Shown here: positions 1 through 10,861 of the stretch, piece by piece
Position numbering within the stretch: position 1 is the first letter of the stretch
Layout: every line of letters starts with the position of its first letter
Assembly: GCA_900541835.1 (NCBI GenBank)
Contig: UQLL01000019.1
Location: 1-48,674 of the forward strand
DNA: 48,674 bases
Direction: 5' to 3'
DNA from: an uncultured Porphyromonadaceae bacterium
GTDB taxonomy: Bacteria; Bacteroidota; Bacteroidia; Bacteroidales; Muribaculaceae
Position numbers and translations under genes: made by a program
Notes under the pieces: model-generated
The model's database searches: none
Seen by the model: only the letters and a program-made list of their open reading frames with translations
What the model was told of the DNA's origin: nothing

Positions 1-16
1 ATCAATAAAGTAGAGC

Positions 17-40
17 GGATGCACCAGGGTGCATCCCTAC
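17..40. repeat. Dispersed palindromic repeat, copy 1
   Basis: The arms ggatgcacc and ggtgcatcc form a perfect 9-bp inverted repeat around a 2-nt loop, followed by ctac. The same core with a C for T change (ggacgcacc/ggtgcgtcc, then ctaca) recurs in the urease cluster gaps and inside a coding gene near 40.2 kb. It lies just downstream of the secreted-protein gene and its terminator. REP-like function is inferred from the form only. Confidence 0.7.
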
Positions 41-112
41 GATTCGCCGGATTTTACAACAATCTCTGTTAGATGCCCACCTGCTTTGCGTGGAATCATT
101 GGGAAAGACAGA

Positions 113-143
113 AGGCGCCCGGGCCGATGTGGTCCGGGCGCCT
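113..143 (-). terminator. Terminator of the 165-4682 gene
   Basis: Perfect 10-bp arms aggcgcccgg and ccgggcgcct enclose an 11-nt loop, starting 22 nt beyond the stop codon of the minus-strand gene. On the minus strand the hairpin is followed by tctgtcttt, a modest U-rich tail. Confidence 0.7.
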
Positions 144-164
144 GTGTTCGAGGATGGAATGTGG

Positions 165-3100
165 TTACTTGACGACGAGGCGGATGGTGCCGTCGCTGAC
201 GCGGACGATGTATACGCCTGCGGGAAGCTCGATGCGGATGTCGCCCTCGGGCACTGCGGCGTAGTAGCGGATGCCGTTGATGCCTACGATGCTGACAGCC
301 TGGCCCTCGGCGCCGGCGATGGCGATGTAGCCCTGGCCGGCGGTTACGCTTACGCTGGCATCGATGCCGTTGACGCCTGTCTTGGCGCCGTTGGTGGGAG
401 CGGACTCCTCGCCGGAGGTGTAGACTGCGGTCACGTGGTAGATGTGGTCGCCGCTGACGTTGGCGTCGGTGTAGGTGAGGGTGCCTGCGGGCACGAGCTC
501 GGTGTTGATCTTGACGTTGTCGCGGTATACGTTGTAGCCGGCTACGACGTCGGGCTTGCTCTCGAAGGTGAAGTCATCGAGCATGAGCATGAACTTGTCT
601 GCGCCCTTGTTGCGTACGGCGAAGTACTTGGTGCCTGCGGGCACATCGACGGTGTACTCGGTCCATTCGGCGGGCACAGAGGCGACTTCGAGCTTGGAGG
701 TGAAGGAGGCGGTCTCCTTGTCGGTGCTGGAGATGAGCACTTCCATTACCTCGGGGTAGGAGGCGCTGTAGGACTTGGCCCAGAAGGAGATGGTCTGAGC
801 GCTGCCGCTGAGCTGCGGGGAGATGCACCAGTCGTCCACCTGGGAGGCGTCGTAGTTGAACAGGGACCCGAAGAACTGTGTGCCGCTGTGTGCCGCGAAG
901 CTCTGGTTGAAGTCTCCGCCCTGCTTGAAGACGAAGAAGGAGGACTTGTCGGCACCGGCGGCGTGGTTGGGGATGTTGAGGTTCTGGAAGCCGCCGATGG
1001 CTTTCTGGTCAACGTCTACCATTGTCCAGTCGCCGGGGTTCTCGACGGCGAAGGCGGTGTAGCTCTCGAGGTCGTCGAGGTTGCCGGAGGCGTAGCGGGG
1101 AGCGTTGGCTGCGGGAGCCTCCCATGTGAGCTTGACGTCGTTGCCCTGTCGCGAGGCGCTGAGGGTGGTGGGTGCGGGCTTGGAGGAGTACTTGCGCACT
1201 ACGGTGAGGGTCTCGGAGGTGTTGTCGGCCTGGTTCTCGTCCTTGGTGTACTTCACTACGGCGCGGAAGGTGGCCTGGGCGTCCTCGTCGGCGAAGCCGA
1301 GGGAGGCGGGGGTGGAGTAGGTGGCGATGGCGCCCGGGGCGATGGCCACGCCGTCGATGGTCTTGAACGGGGTCTGGCTGTCGCCGCGGTAGAACTCTAC
1401 CGTGTAGCCGGTGGCGTTGTTGGCTCCGCGGTTCTCGACTTCGAGGCCGAGGGCGAACTCCTCGTTGGGCTTGACTTCCGCGGGTGCGGTGAAGCCGTTG
1501 ACGCCGAGGTTGTCGTTGAGGTTCTCGAATACCTGCAGCTTGTCGAGCATCACGTATACGTACCACTTGCATGTGCCCTTGACGCCTACCTGGATCTTCT
1601 TGCCCTTGTATGCGCTGAGGTCCACGCGTACCTGCTTCCAGGCGGCGGTGTCGCCGTTGCAGAGCTCGTTGACGGTGCCGTGCTTGAGGCTGGTCCACTC
1701 TTCGGTGTTGGCCTCGCGCACCACTACGTCGAGTTCGTTGATGTCGTACTTGATTTCGCCGTCATTCTCGCTGACGATGTTGTAGGTGTAGAAGGCGAAC
1801 ATGGGCGCGCCGGCGTTGGTGAGGTCGATCTTGCCGGTGAACAGGGTGGCGGCGTCATTGAGGGCGGAGAACTTGCCGGCGATGAAGCCGTTGTCGTTGT
1901 CGGCGGAGTTGATGCCGAGGCCGCCGTCTTTCTGCATGGACCACTGGGCGCCTCCGCCGGCGTTGGTCTGCAGGCCGAGGATGGAGGAGATGGTGCCGTC
2001 GGGCATGGACTCGGTGTAGGGTATCTGGTAGGGGAAGCCGATGGCCATGAACGGGCCGGCGACGCCCTTGGAGACGCCCTGCTCGGTGACTGCGAACACG
2101 CCTGCCTGGAAGAATTCCTGGCCCTCGGTGCAGACCTCGTAGTCGAAGGTGGTGCCGGTGAGGTTGTCGGCGTATACGGTGGAGGTGCTGGAAGCCTTGA
2201 CTACCTTGTAGGTGACGGGGGTGGAGCCGAGGGGCTTGCCGTTGACGTCGGTGGTGGGTGCGGTCCAGGTGAGGTGCACCTTGCCGTCGGCGGTCTCGGT
2301 CATCTGCACGTTGGTGGGAGCCTCGGGCACGTCGAGACCCACGAAGGCGGAGACGGAGGCGGACTTGCCTGCGCCCTTGTCGTTGGAGCAGACGATGGTC
2401 CAGGTGTGGTCGCCGTTGGAGGGCACTGCGTTGTCCTTGAAGGAGAATGCTGCGCCGGGCTGGATGCCGGTGAGGGTCTTGACGAGCTCGCCGTCGCGCT
2501 GGATCTCGATCTTGGACAGGGAGGCGAGGTTGCCGCCGTTGAGGGCCTTGGCGGGAGCCTTGCCGGCGATGACGGCCTTGAGGGCGCCGGAGGCGTCGGC
2601 GGTGGCGGTCAGCTCAGTGGCTTCGCCCGGGGCGCCGCCGTCCATGGGAGCGCTGACGGCGATGTTGGTCACGAACAGGTAGAACATGTTCTTGGCCGAT
2701 ACGCCGTGGATGCCGATGCAGTAGGTGCCGGTTGTGGTCGGGGTGATGTACTCCTCGAAGGTGGTCCATACCTTGCCGTTGACCTCGGTCTCGGGGATGA
2801 TGGTCTTGGTCATGGCCGATACTTCGGGAGCGGTGCCCATCTTGACTTCGAAGCGCTCGGGGAAGCTGGCGGCGGAGTGGTTGCGGGCGTCCATGGAGAA
2901 GCGGTAGGTCTTGCCGGCCTCGAGCTTGATGCCCGGGGTGATCAGCCAGTCGTCCATCTGGTTTTTGGAATGGTAGGTGGCGCGCATGGCCTTCTCGGCC
3001 TTGTTGTATTCCCAGGTCTTGCCGTCTTCGTTGACGTCGACGATGGTGTAGAGGTCGGCGTCCTCGGCCACCTCGAACTTGTTCTCGTAGGGAGGCACGA

Positions 3101-4682
3101 TCTCGCCCAGGCCCACCCTGTTGGACTCGGCGGGGGAGGAGGAGATGCCGTCGCAGTTGACCACTACGGTGTAGTAGTAGCTGGTGTAGGTGGACGGGGT
3201 TGCCACGGGATCCTCGAGGCTGGTGGCGGTGGTGTTGTTGGCCACTACGGTGGCGCCGGGATAGCGGGTCACGGTGTAGCTTACCTTGCTCAGGTCCATG
3301 TAGCCGCCGTTGACGGTCTCGGTGGCGGGCGTCCAGGATACGTTGAACTTGCCGTTGGCGTAGGCGATGGTGACGGTGGTGGGCTTGGGGGTGTCCTTGC
3401 CGATGAAGAGATCGGTCTTGGTCTTGGGGCCGTCGCCCTTGTCGTTGCTCACGATAACGGTCAGCGTGTAGTTGTCGGCCTTGGAGACGGTGACGTCTGC
3501 GTTGACGGTGGCACCGAAGGAGGTGCTGCCGGTGGCAACCTGCTCGCCGTTGGCCAGGATCTTATAGGTGAGGGCGCCGGTGGCGACGGTGCCGTCGAAC
3601 AGGGTCGTCGGGCACTTGAACGACACCTTGCCGGTCAGCGAACCGTTCTGGAAGCTGGCGGCCAGGTCGGTGACGGCGGCCGGAGCCTTGTCGTCGGCGA
3701 TGAAAGGCACGAAGATGCCTGCGATTTCATCGCCGTCGGCGAACTGGCAGAGCTGCGTGGCGGCGCCGGTGGAGAGGTTGATCTCGCACAGGTAGCCGTT
3801 CTCGTCCTCGGGGCAGAGGGTCCAGAACATGCGTCCCGACTTCTTGTCGACGCAGGCGCCGACGATGTACTTGGGCACGCGGCCGGTGGCTCCGACCTTG
3901 GTCATGTCGCCGGTGGCCGGAACTACCTTGTAGAGGTCGCCGAGCATGTCGATGGCGTAGATCATGCCGTCGTTGCCCCATGCGCAGGCGTTCCAGTTCT
4001 GCGGGAGGTCGCGGATCACGGTGTGCTCGTTGGTTGCCAGGTCGAGCTTGCCGTACTGGTAGCCGGCGGCGTCGCCGGACTGGCCGTTGTAGAAGCAGCC
4101 GTAGACGTTGGTGCCGTCGGTGGCCAGCGCGCGCGGGGTCTGGGCGTTGGTGATGGTGGTGGAGCCGAGCTGCTCCCACGTGTCCATGTCGTAGGTGCGG
4201 CAGTAGAACGAGTAGCCGAAGAGGCCCTGGACTGCGACGTAGTTGTAGTATACGCCGTCCATGGGCACGGCGGCATAGCAGCCGAGGTTGCCGCGGAGGA
4301 GCTCCTGGAAGTTGGTGCCGTCGGTGTTGAAGGTGTACATGCCCAGGTGGGCGTTCTGGTCGGAGCCTTCGGGCTTGTTGGAGTAGATGACGTTGCCGGT
4401 GATGGTCACTCCGCCGGTGGCCTGGCGGATCTGGTCGGCCAGGCGGTTGTTGGCCGGCGCCATGATGTTCATGACGGGCGAGGAAAGCTGTCGCGAGGAG
4501 GAGGTGGCGCCGGTGCGCACTTGCACGTCCTGGAAGGTCGAGCGGGCGTCTCGGGCCTGCTGGGTGGTTTCGGCGGTGTACGTGCGCGCCGAACGCTTGG
4601 CCGCAGTCTGGGCGCTGAGGGCGGGTACCGTCAGGGCCAAGGCTGCCAATGCCAGCAGAGAACGGGAGATAAATTGTCTCAT
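165..4682 (-). CDS. Secreted fibronectin-III / choice-of-anchor-J surface protein
   Basis: A 1505-residue exported protein. Residues 1-25 are a clear signal peptide (MRQFISRSLLALAALALTV, ending ALSAQ). Residues about 85-330 look like a beta-propeller-type region (repeated YAIDMLGDLYKV-like strands). After this come several fibronectin type III-like segments (patterns such as VTYKVV and WTAPTTDVNGKP) alternating with choice-of-anchor-J-type lectin-like domains (ending VDDWCISPQL and similar; also WLITPGI). The last 60 or so residues (GINGIRYYAAVP to VSDGTIRLVVK) resemble the C-terminal sorting/anchoring domain common on Bacteroidetes surface proteins. Function is probably glycan or protein binding at the cell surface; no catalytic motif was recognised. 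The start is set by the signal peptide. The opposite strand is also open over almost the whole gene, a by-product of GC-rich codon bias. It stands alone with its own terminator. Confidence 0.85.
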   Translation of the reverse strand: MRQFISRSLLALAALALTVPALSAQTAAKRSARTYTAETTQQARDARSTFQDVQVRTGATSSSRQLSSPVMNIMAPANNRLADQIRQATGGVTITGNVIYSNKPEGSDQNAHLGMYTFNTDGTNFQELLRGNLGCYAAVPMDGVYYNYVAVQGLFGYSFYCRTYDMDTWEQLGSTTITNAQTPRALATDGTNVYGCFYNGQSGDAAGYQYGKLDLATNEHTVIRDLPQNWNACAWGNDGMIYAIDMLGDLYKVVPATGDMTKVGATGRVPKYIVGACVDKKSGRMFWTLCPEDENGYLCEINLSTGAATQLCQFADGDEIAGIFVPFIADDKAPAAVTDLAASFQNGSLTGKVSFKCPTTLFDGTVATGALTYKILANGEQVATGSTSFGATVNADVTVSKADNYTLTVIVSNDKGDGPKTKTDLFIGKDTPKPTTVTIAYANGKFNVSWTPATETVNGGYMDLSKVSYTVTRYPGATVVANNTTATSLEDPVATPSTYTSYYYTVVVNCDGISSSPAESNRVGLGEIVPPYENKFEVAEDADLYTIVDVNEDGKTWEYNKAEKAMRATYHSKNQMDDWLITPGIKLEAGKTYRFSMDARNHSAASFPERFEVKMGTAPEVSAMTKTIIPETEVNGKVWTTFEEYITPTTTGTYCIGIHGVSAKNMFYLFVTNIAVSAPMDGGAPGEATELTATADASGALKAVIAGKAPAKALNGGNLASLSKIEIQRDGELVKTLTGIQPGAAFSFKDNAVPSNGDHTWTIVCSNDKGAGKSASVSAFVGLDVPEAPTNVQMTETADGKVHLTWTAPTTDVNGKPLGSTPVTYKVVKASSTSTVYADNLTGTTFDYEVCTEGQEFFQAGVFAVTEQGVSKGVAGPFMAIGFPYQIPYTESMPDGTISSILGLQTNAGGGAQWSMQKDGGLGINSADNDNGFIAGKFSALNDAATLFTGKIDLTNAGAPMFAFYTYNIVSENDGEIKYDINELDVVVREANTEEWTSLKHGTVNELCNGDTAAWKQVRVDLSAYKGKKIQVGVKGTCKWYVYVMLDKLQVFENLNDNLGVNGFTAPAEVKPNEEFALGLEVENRGANNATGYTVEFYRGDSQTPFKTIDGVAIAPGAIATYSTPASLGFADEDAQATFRAVVKYTKDENQADNTSETLTVVRKYSSKPAPTTLSASRQGNDVKLTWEAPAANAPRYASGNLDDLESYTAFAVENPGDWTMVDVDQKAIGGFQNLNIPNHAAGADKSSFFVFKQGGDFNQSFAAHSGTQFFGSLFNYDASQVDDWCISPQLSGSAQTISFWAKSYSASYPEVMEVLISSTDKETASFTSKLEVASVPAEWTEYTVDVPAGTKYFAVRNKGADKFMLMLDDFTFESKPDVVAGYNVYRDNVKINTELVPAGTLTYTDANVSGDHIYHVTAVYTSGEESAPTNGAKTGVNGIDASVSVTAGQGYIAIAGAEGQAVSIVGINGIRYYAAVPEGDIRIELPAGVYIVRVSDGTIRLVVK

Positions 4683-4699
4683 GTGGTAAGGTTGATATC

Positions 4700-4738
4700 A
4701 GGAATCACTTGTTGAGGTTGACCGGAAGTGTGATTCCT
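4700..4738 (-). promoter_or_regulatory. Inverted repeat in the leader of the surface-protein gene
   Basis: Arms aggaatcac (4700-4708) and gtgattcct (4730-4738) are perfect 9-bp complements with a 21-nt spacer, beginning 18 nt upstream of the start codon at 4682. It could be a leader hairpin near the translation start or an operator; the sequence does not decide. Confidence 0.4.
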
Positions 4739-5131
4739 TGACTCCCGGGGCCTGTAATTCAAGTTGGTTTTTCAGTCTTGCGGGGTGGAGAGACGGATTG
4801 AATGAGCGACGAACGATTCGCAATGCAAGAGTCGTGCTGCATGGTCAGTGTCATGCGGCGCGGCAGCTTATCGGTCATTGTTAATCATTATTCTCATTAC
4901 AGATGGTTGGGGGTTGGTTCTACGGCTGTCAAGGGAAGAAACGCTGCGCGGCGGCAGCTTCCGGGAAAGGGTACGGCTGCCGAAAGAGAGACGTGCGGCG
5001 GCCTGGGGGCTAACATTTTTCACTCTTTGCCGGGCCGGTTTCATCGGCCCGTATCCGGCCCCGGGTGACGTGCCCAAGGCTTCGCACGGCTAAATTACAA
5101 CATAAAAACCGAAATAAATGCAAGGTTCTTC

Positions 5132-5153
5132 AATTTTAACAATTGTTAAAATT
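5132..5153. promoter_or_regulatory. 22-bp perfect AT-rich palindrome
   Basis: Eleven-base arms meet at the centre of ttttaacaattgttaaaa, extended by aa/tt on each side, with no spacer. It lies in the only strongly AT-rich part of the gap, about 450 nt upstream of the start of the surface-protein gene. A gapless palindrome of this length suggests a dimeric regulator's operator; no regulator gene is nearby. Confidence 0.45.
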
Positions 5154-5351
5154 ACTTTTAACATATATCTGACAAAATGTCATCTCGCGCCGCCTCTGTT
5201 GTCTCTTTAAATGTCGGTGCTATTGCATTTTGCCGAAAATAATCTCCCCTTCATCCCTTTCCTTGATTTTTGCTTGTGAACAATCCTTTCCTGACGCCTG
5301 TCCTTCCGCTCCTCCTGGCATATTTCCACCGCCCATCTGCCTGCCATGCCC

Positions 5352-5435
5352 TATGACGCCAATAATTTGGAAGATATGGAGGTAATATGTGTCGACGATG
5401 GCTCGACTGACAAATCTTCGCTCATTTGCTGCTGA
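5352..5435 (+). pseudogene. Glycosyltransferase family 2 remnant
   Basis: Reading the plus strand from 5352 gives NNLEDMEVICVDDGSTDKSS and then a stop at 5433-5435. The VDDGSTD motif preceded by LEDMEVIC is the hallmark of the N-terminal nucleotide-sugar binding region of GT2 glycosyltransferases, where the Asp residues bind UDP-sugar and metal. Upstream bases do not continue as a clean GT2 N-terminus, and the stop removes the rest of the protein, so only a fragment of about 22 residues survives between the secDF terminator and the palindrome. It points to an old deletion or recombination event here. Confidence 0.55.
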
Positions 5436-5506
5436 AATCGGTGTTTGCAATGGAGCGGTTGCTCAGAAGATAGTCGGTACGGTTTGTCCTTGGGCAAAGG
5501 TAGTCT

Positions 5507-5543
5507 AAAAAAAGGTCAGGGCGGCGCGGATGCGTCGCCCTGA
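5507..5543 (-). terminator. secDF terminator
   Basis: Arms tcagggcg and cgccctga (5516-5523, 5536-5543) form a perfect 8-bp stem; on the minus strand it is followed by a run of seven T. It starts 21 nt after the secDF stop codon. Confidence 0.9.
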
Positions 5544-5564
5544 TCGGTATGCGGTGGATGTGGA

Positions 5565-8537
<2,973 letters not shown>

Positions 8538-8626
8538 TGTTGTTGGTTAGTTTATTGTATTTTTTGTTGTGTGCCTCACAGGGACGCCGCGCCACTATGA
8601 CGCGATGCCCCGGAAGTTTCAGCCTG

Positions 8627-8634
8627 CAAATATA
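8627..8634 (-). promoter_or_regulatory. secDF promoter, -7 box
   Basis: On the minus strand the sequence is TATATTTG followed by c, a match to the Bacteroidota -7 element TAnnTTTG, about 90 nt upstream of the secDF start. No good TTTG -33 element sits at the usual distance. Confidence 0.5.
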
Positions 8635-8708
8635 AGTCTTTTTTTTGAGGTGACAGGCACACTTTGCAAAAAAAGTGCCGAAACCGCCTCAAATTGGAGA
8701 TTTTTATG

Positions 8709-8716
8709 TACTTTTG
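8709..8716 (+). promoter_or_regulatory. Promoter -7 box of the Ig-like lipoprotein gene
   Basis: TACTTTTG fits TAnnTTTG and lies 61 nt upstream of the ATG at 8778, divergent from the secDF promoter box. The -33 element is not well conserved. Confidence 0.45.
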
Positions 8717-8777
8717 GACTCTGAATCGGGGCCATCGGGGGCAAGACCGCTCCCGCCACCGTCCCGGACAAGGTGAC

Positions 8778-10733
8778 ATGAACAAGAACACAGCAATATA
8801 TATTATAATGTGTGCGGCGGCAAGCCTGCTGCTGGGCGCGTGCGCGTCGATGGGAACTCCCGAAGGCGGCCCGCGCGACGAGACGCCGCCGCGCATGGTC
8901 CGCGCAACACCCGCCCCCGGAGCCACCGACGTCGATGCCAGGCACATCGCCATCGACTTTGACGAGTACATCACCCTGCAGGACGCCTTCACCAACGTCG
9001 TCGTCAGCCCCACGTCGGAGGCCACCCCTCGGGTGTCGGCGGCAGGCCGGCGCGTCAATGTCCAGTTCACTGACTCACTGCTGCCCAACACCACCTACAC
9101 CATCGACTTCGCCGACGCCATACGCGACAACAACGAGGGCAACGCCCTGGAGGGATTTACCTACACTTTCTCCACCGGGCCCACGCTCGACTCGCTGCGC
9201 ATCTCCGGCATGGTGCTCGACTCGCGTACCCTTGAACCGCAGCAGGGCGTGCTGGTGGGCGTGCACACCTCCGATGCCGACACCGCCTTCAGCCGTGTGC
9301 GCCTGGAGCGCGTGGCCCGCACCGACGACCGCGGCCGCTTCACCCTGCGCGGCCTGGCGCCAGGCCGTTACCGACTCTTCTCCCTCCAGGACCTCAACGG
9401 CGACATGCGCTGGGACAACCCCGAGGAGCGTATCGCCTTCCTCGACGAGTGGATAGTGCCTACAGCCCAGCCCGCAGTCGTTTCCGATACCATATATAAT
9501 GCGCTGACGCTGGCCGTCGACTCCGTGGTGGGGCGCGCCACCACGCGTTTCCTGCCCAACGACATCCTGTTGAGCAGCTTCTCGCTCGGCTACCGGCCGC
9601 AGTACCTGAAGAAGTCAATGCGGCCGGACTCCACCCGCGTGGAGCTGGTGTGGAACGCTCCGCAGGACTCGCTGCCGGACATCCGCCTCCTCTCCGCCTC
9701 GGAGCGCAAACTCTCCGACTGGTCCATCCCCGAAGTGCGCCTGGGCAACGACTCCGTGGCCCTGTGGGTCCGCGACCCGCAGCTGCTCCGTTCCGACACC
9801 ATCCGTCTCCAGGTGCGGTACATGAGCAATGTGAAACGCGGCGAGTTCAAGCTCACCACCGACACTCTGACACTGGTCTACAAACGTCCGAAAGTAAAAC
9901 CCACGAGCAAGGGCGCCAAGCCCCAGGTGTCCCTGGCAGAGATCAAGGGAAGCGAGGCCACACACGAATACCCGCAGCCATACACCGTCACCTTCGGCGC
10001 GCCTCTCGACACCATCTACGCCGACCGAGTGCGCCTGCTGCAGAAAGTCGACACCACCTACGTCACCCTCCCCGCCCGCCCCGGGCCGCTGCTGGTGCGT
10101 GCCGACACTCTCAACCCGCGCCAGTACCGCCTCGACGGTCCCTGGGAGTACGGCGCCGAGTACCGCCTGCAGTTCGACACCCTGGCCGTGCGCGACATAT
10201 ACGGCCATTACAACAAGCCCGTCAACCTCGACTTCAAGGTGCGCGCCGCCGATGAATACGGCACCCTCGGCTTCACCCTCAGCGGCCTTGGCGGCTCACC
10301 CGCCTTCGTCGAGCTGCTCAACAGCTCCGACGTGGTGCAGCGCACCGAGCCGGTGGTCGACGGCGCCGTAAGCTTCACCTACCTGCTGCCCGGCACCTAC
10401 TACGCCCGCGTGGTCTTCGACGCCAACGGCAACGGCCTGTACGACACCGGCGACTACGACACTCGCCTGCAGCCCGAGGCCGTGGCCTACTACCCCAGGA
10501 AAATCACCCTGCGCAAGAACTGGGACCAGAACCTGACATGGGACGCCAGCGCCACTCCCGTCGACCTCCAGAAGCCCGAAACGGTCAAGAAGAACCGCCC
10601 CAAGGCCAGGAAAGGCTCCAAGCAGAAGACCGACCAGGCCGACGAGGAAGAGGATGACTACTTCGACCCCACGGCTAACCCCTTCGACCCCAACCAGCGC
10701 CGCAACCGCAACCGCACCCCCGGCTCTTACTGA
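8778..10733 (+). CDS. Ig-like domain lipoprotein
   Basis: A 651-residue lipoprotein. The start at 8778 is chosen over an in-frame upstream ATG because it gives a standard lipoprotein signal: MNKNTAIYIIMCAAASLL, then LGAC with the lipidated Cys at residue 22. Residues about 35-140 form an SbsA-type Ig-like domain (DETPPRMVRATPAPGATDV, TYTIDFADAIRDNNEGN, FTYTFSTG). Residues about 145-225 resemble a carboxypeptidase-regulatory-like beta-sandwich (DDRGRFTLRGLAPGRYRL). A second, similar sandwich near the end has DANGNGLYDTGDYD. The tail is charged and ends in a basic, low-complexity stretch. Proteins of this layout are common single-copy lipoproteins in Bacteroidales; their biochemical role is not known. 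It precedes pyrG with a hairpin in between. Confidence 0.85.
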   Translation: MNKNTAIYIIMCAAASLLLGACASMGTPEGGPRDETPPRMVRATPAPGATDVDARHIAIDFDEYITLQDAFTNVVVSPTSEATPRVSAAGRRVNVQFTDSLLPNTTYTIDFADAIRDNNEGNALEGFTYTFSTGPTLDSLRISGMVLDSRTLEPQQGVLVGVHTSDADTAFSRVRLERVARTDDRGRFTLRGLAPGRYRLFSLQDLNGDMRWDNPEERIAFLDEWIVPTAQPAVVSDTIYNALTLAVDSVVGRATTRFLPNDILLSSFSLGYRPQYLKKSMRPDSTRVELVWNAPQDSLPDIRLLSASERKLSDWSIPEVRLGNDSVALWVRDPQLLRSDTIRLQVRYMSNVKRGEFKLTTDTLTLVYKRPKVKPTSKGAKPQVSLAEIKGSEATHEYPQPYTVTFGAPLDTIYADRVRLLQKVDTTYVTLPARPGPLLVRADTLNPRQYRLDGPWEYGAEYRLQFDTLAVRDIYGHYNKPVNLDFKVRAADEYGTLGFTLSGLGGSPAFVELLNSSDVVQRTEPVVDGAVSFTYLLPGTYYARVVFDANGNGLYDTGDYDTRLQPEAVAYYPRKITLRKNWDQNLTWDASATPVDLQKPETVKKNRPKARKGSKQKTDQADEEEDDYFDPTANPFDPNQRRNRNRTPGSY

Positions 10734-10734
10734 C

Positions 10735-10776
10735 AAACCGCGTCCCGGGCTGCCGCGCCCGGTCGGGGGCGGTTTT
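10735..10776 (+). terminator. Terminator after the Ig-like lipoprotein
   Basis: Outer arms aaaccgc and gcggttt with an inner ccgggc/gcccgg stem form a long imperfect hairpin that ends in tttt, immediately after the stop codon. It overlaps the -33 element of the pyrG promoter. Confidence 0.6.
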
Positions 10777-10805
10777 GCGAGTTTGCCGAAATATGATTAC
10801 CTTTG
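10774..10805 (+). promoter_or_regulatory. pyrG promoter
   Basis: TTTG at 10774-10777, a 20-nt spacer, and TACCTTTG at 10798-10805 match the Bacteroidota consensus TTTG-N19/20-TAnnTTTG. Transcription would begin about 50 nt upstream of the GTG start. Confidence 0.75.
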
Positions 10806-10861
10806 CGGCTTGAAAGGGTGCGTTCCCGCATCCAAGGGATAACCTATAAAAATACAAGCAC

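Larger units (their letters stand above)
4683..5564. other. Long intergenic region
   Basis: About 880 bases between two minus-strand genes. It holds the leader inverted repeat of the upstream gene (4700-4738), a 22-bp palindrome (5132-5153), a short remnant of a glycosyltransferase-2 gene (5352-5435) and the secDF terminator (5507-5543). Bases 5100-5220 are clearly AT-richer than the surroundings. No intact gene was found on either strand; the open frames here have no recognisable domains. Confidence 0.6.

Noticed and set aside
90..4715. Plus-strand open frame of about 1540 codons opposite the fibronectin-III gene
   Set aside because: Valine/glycine/alanine-rich low-complexity translation with no domain; it mirrors the codon bias of the real minus-strand gene, which has a signal peptide and terminator.
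5220..5450. Minus-strand 76-codon frame in the intergenic gap
   Set aside because: Antisense to the glycosyltransferase-2 remnant and lacking any domain or promoter box.
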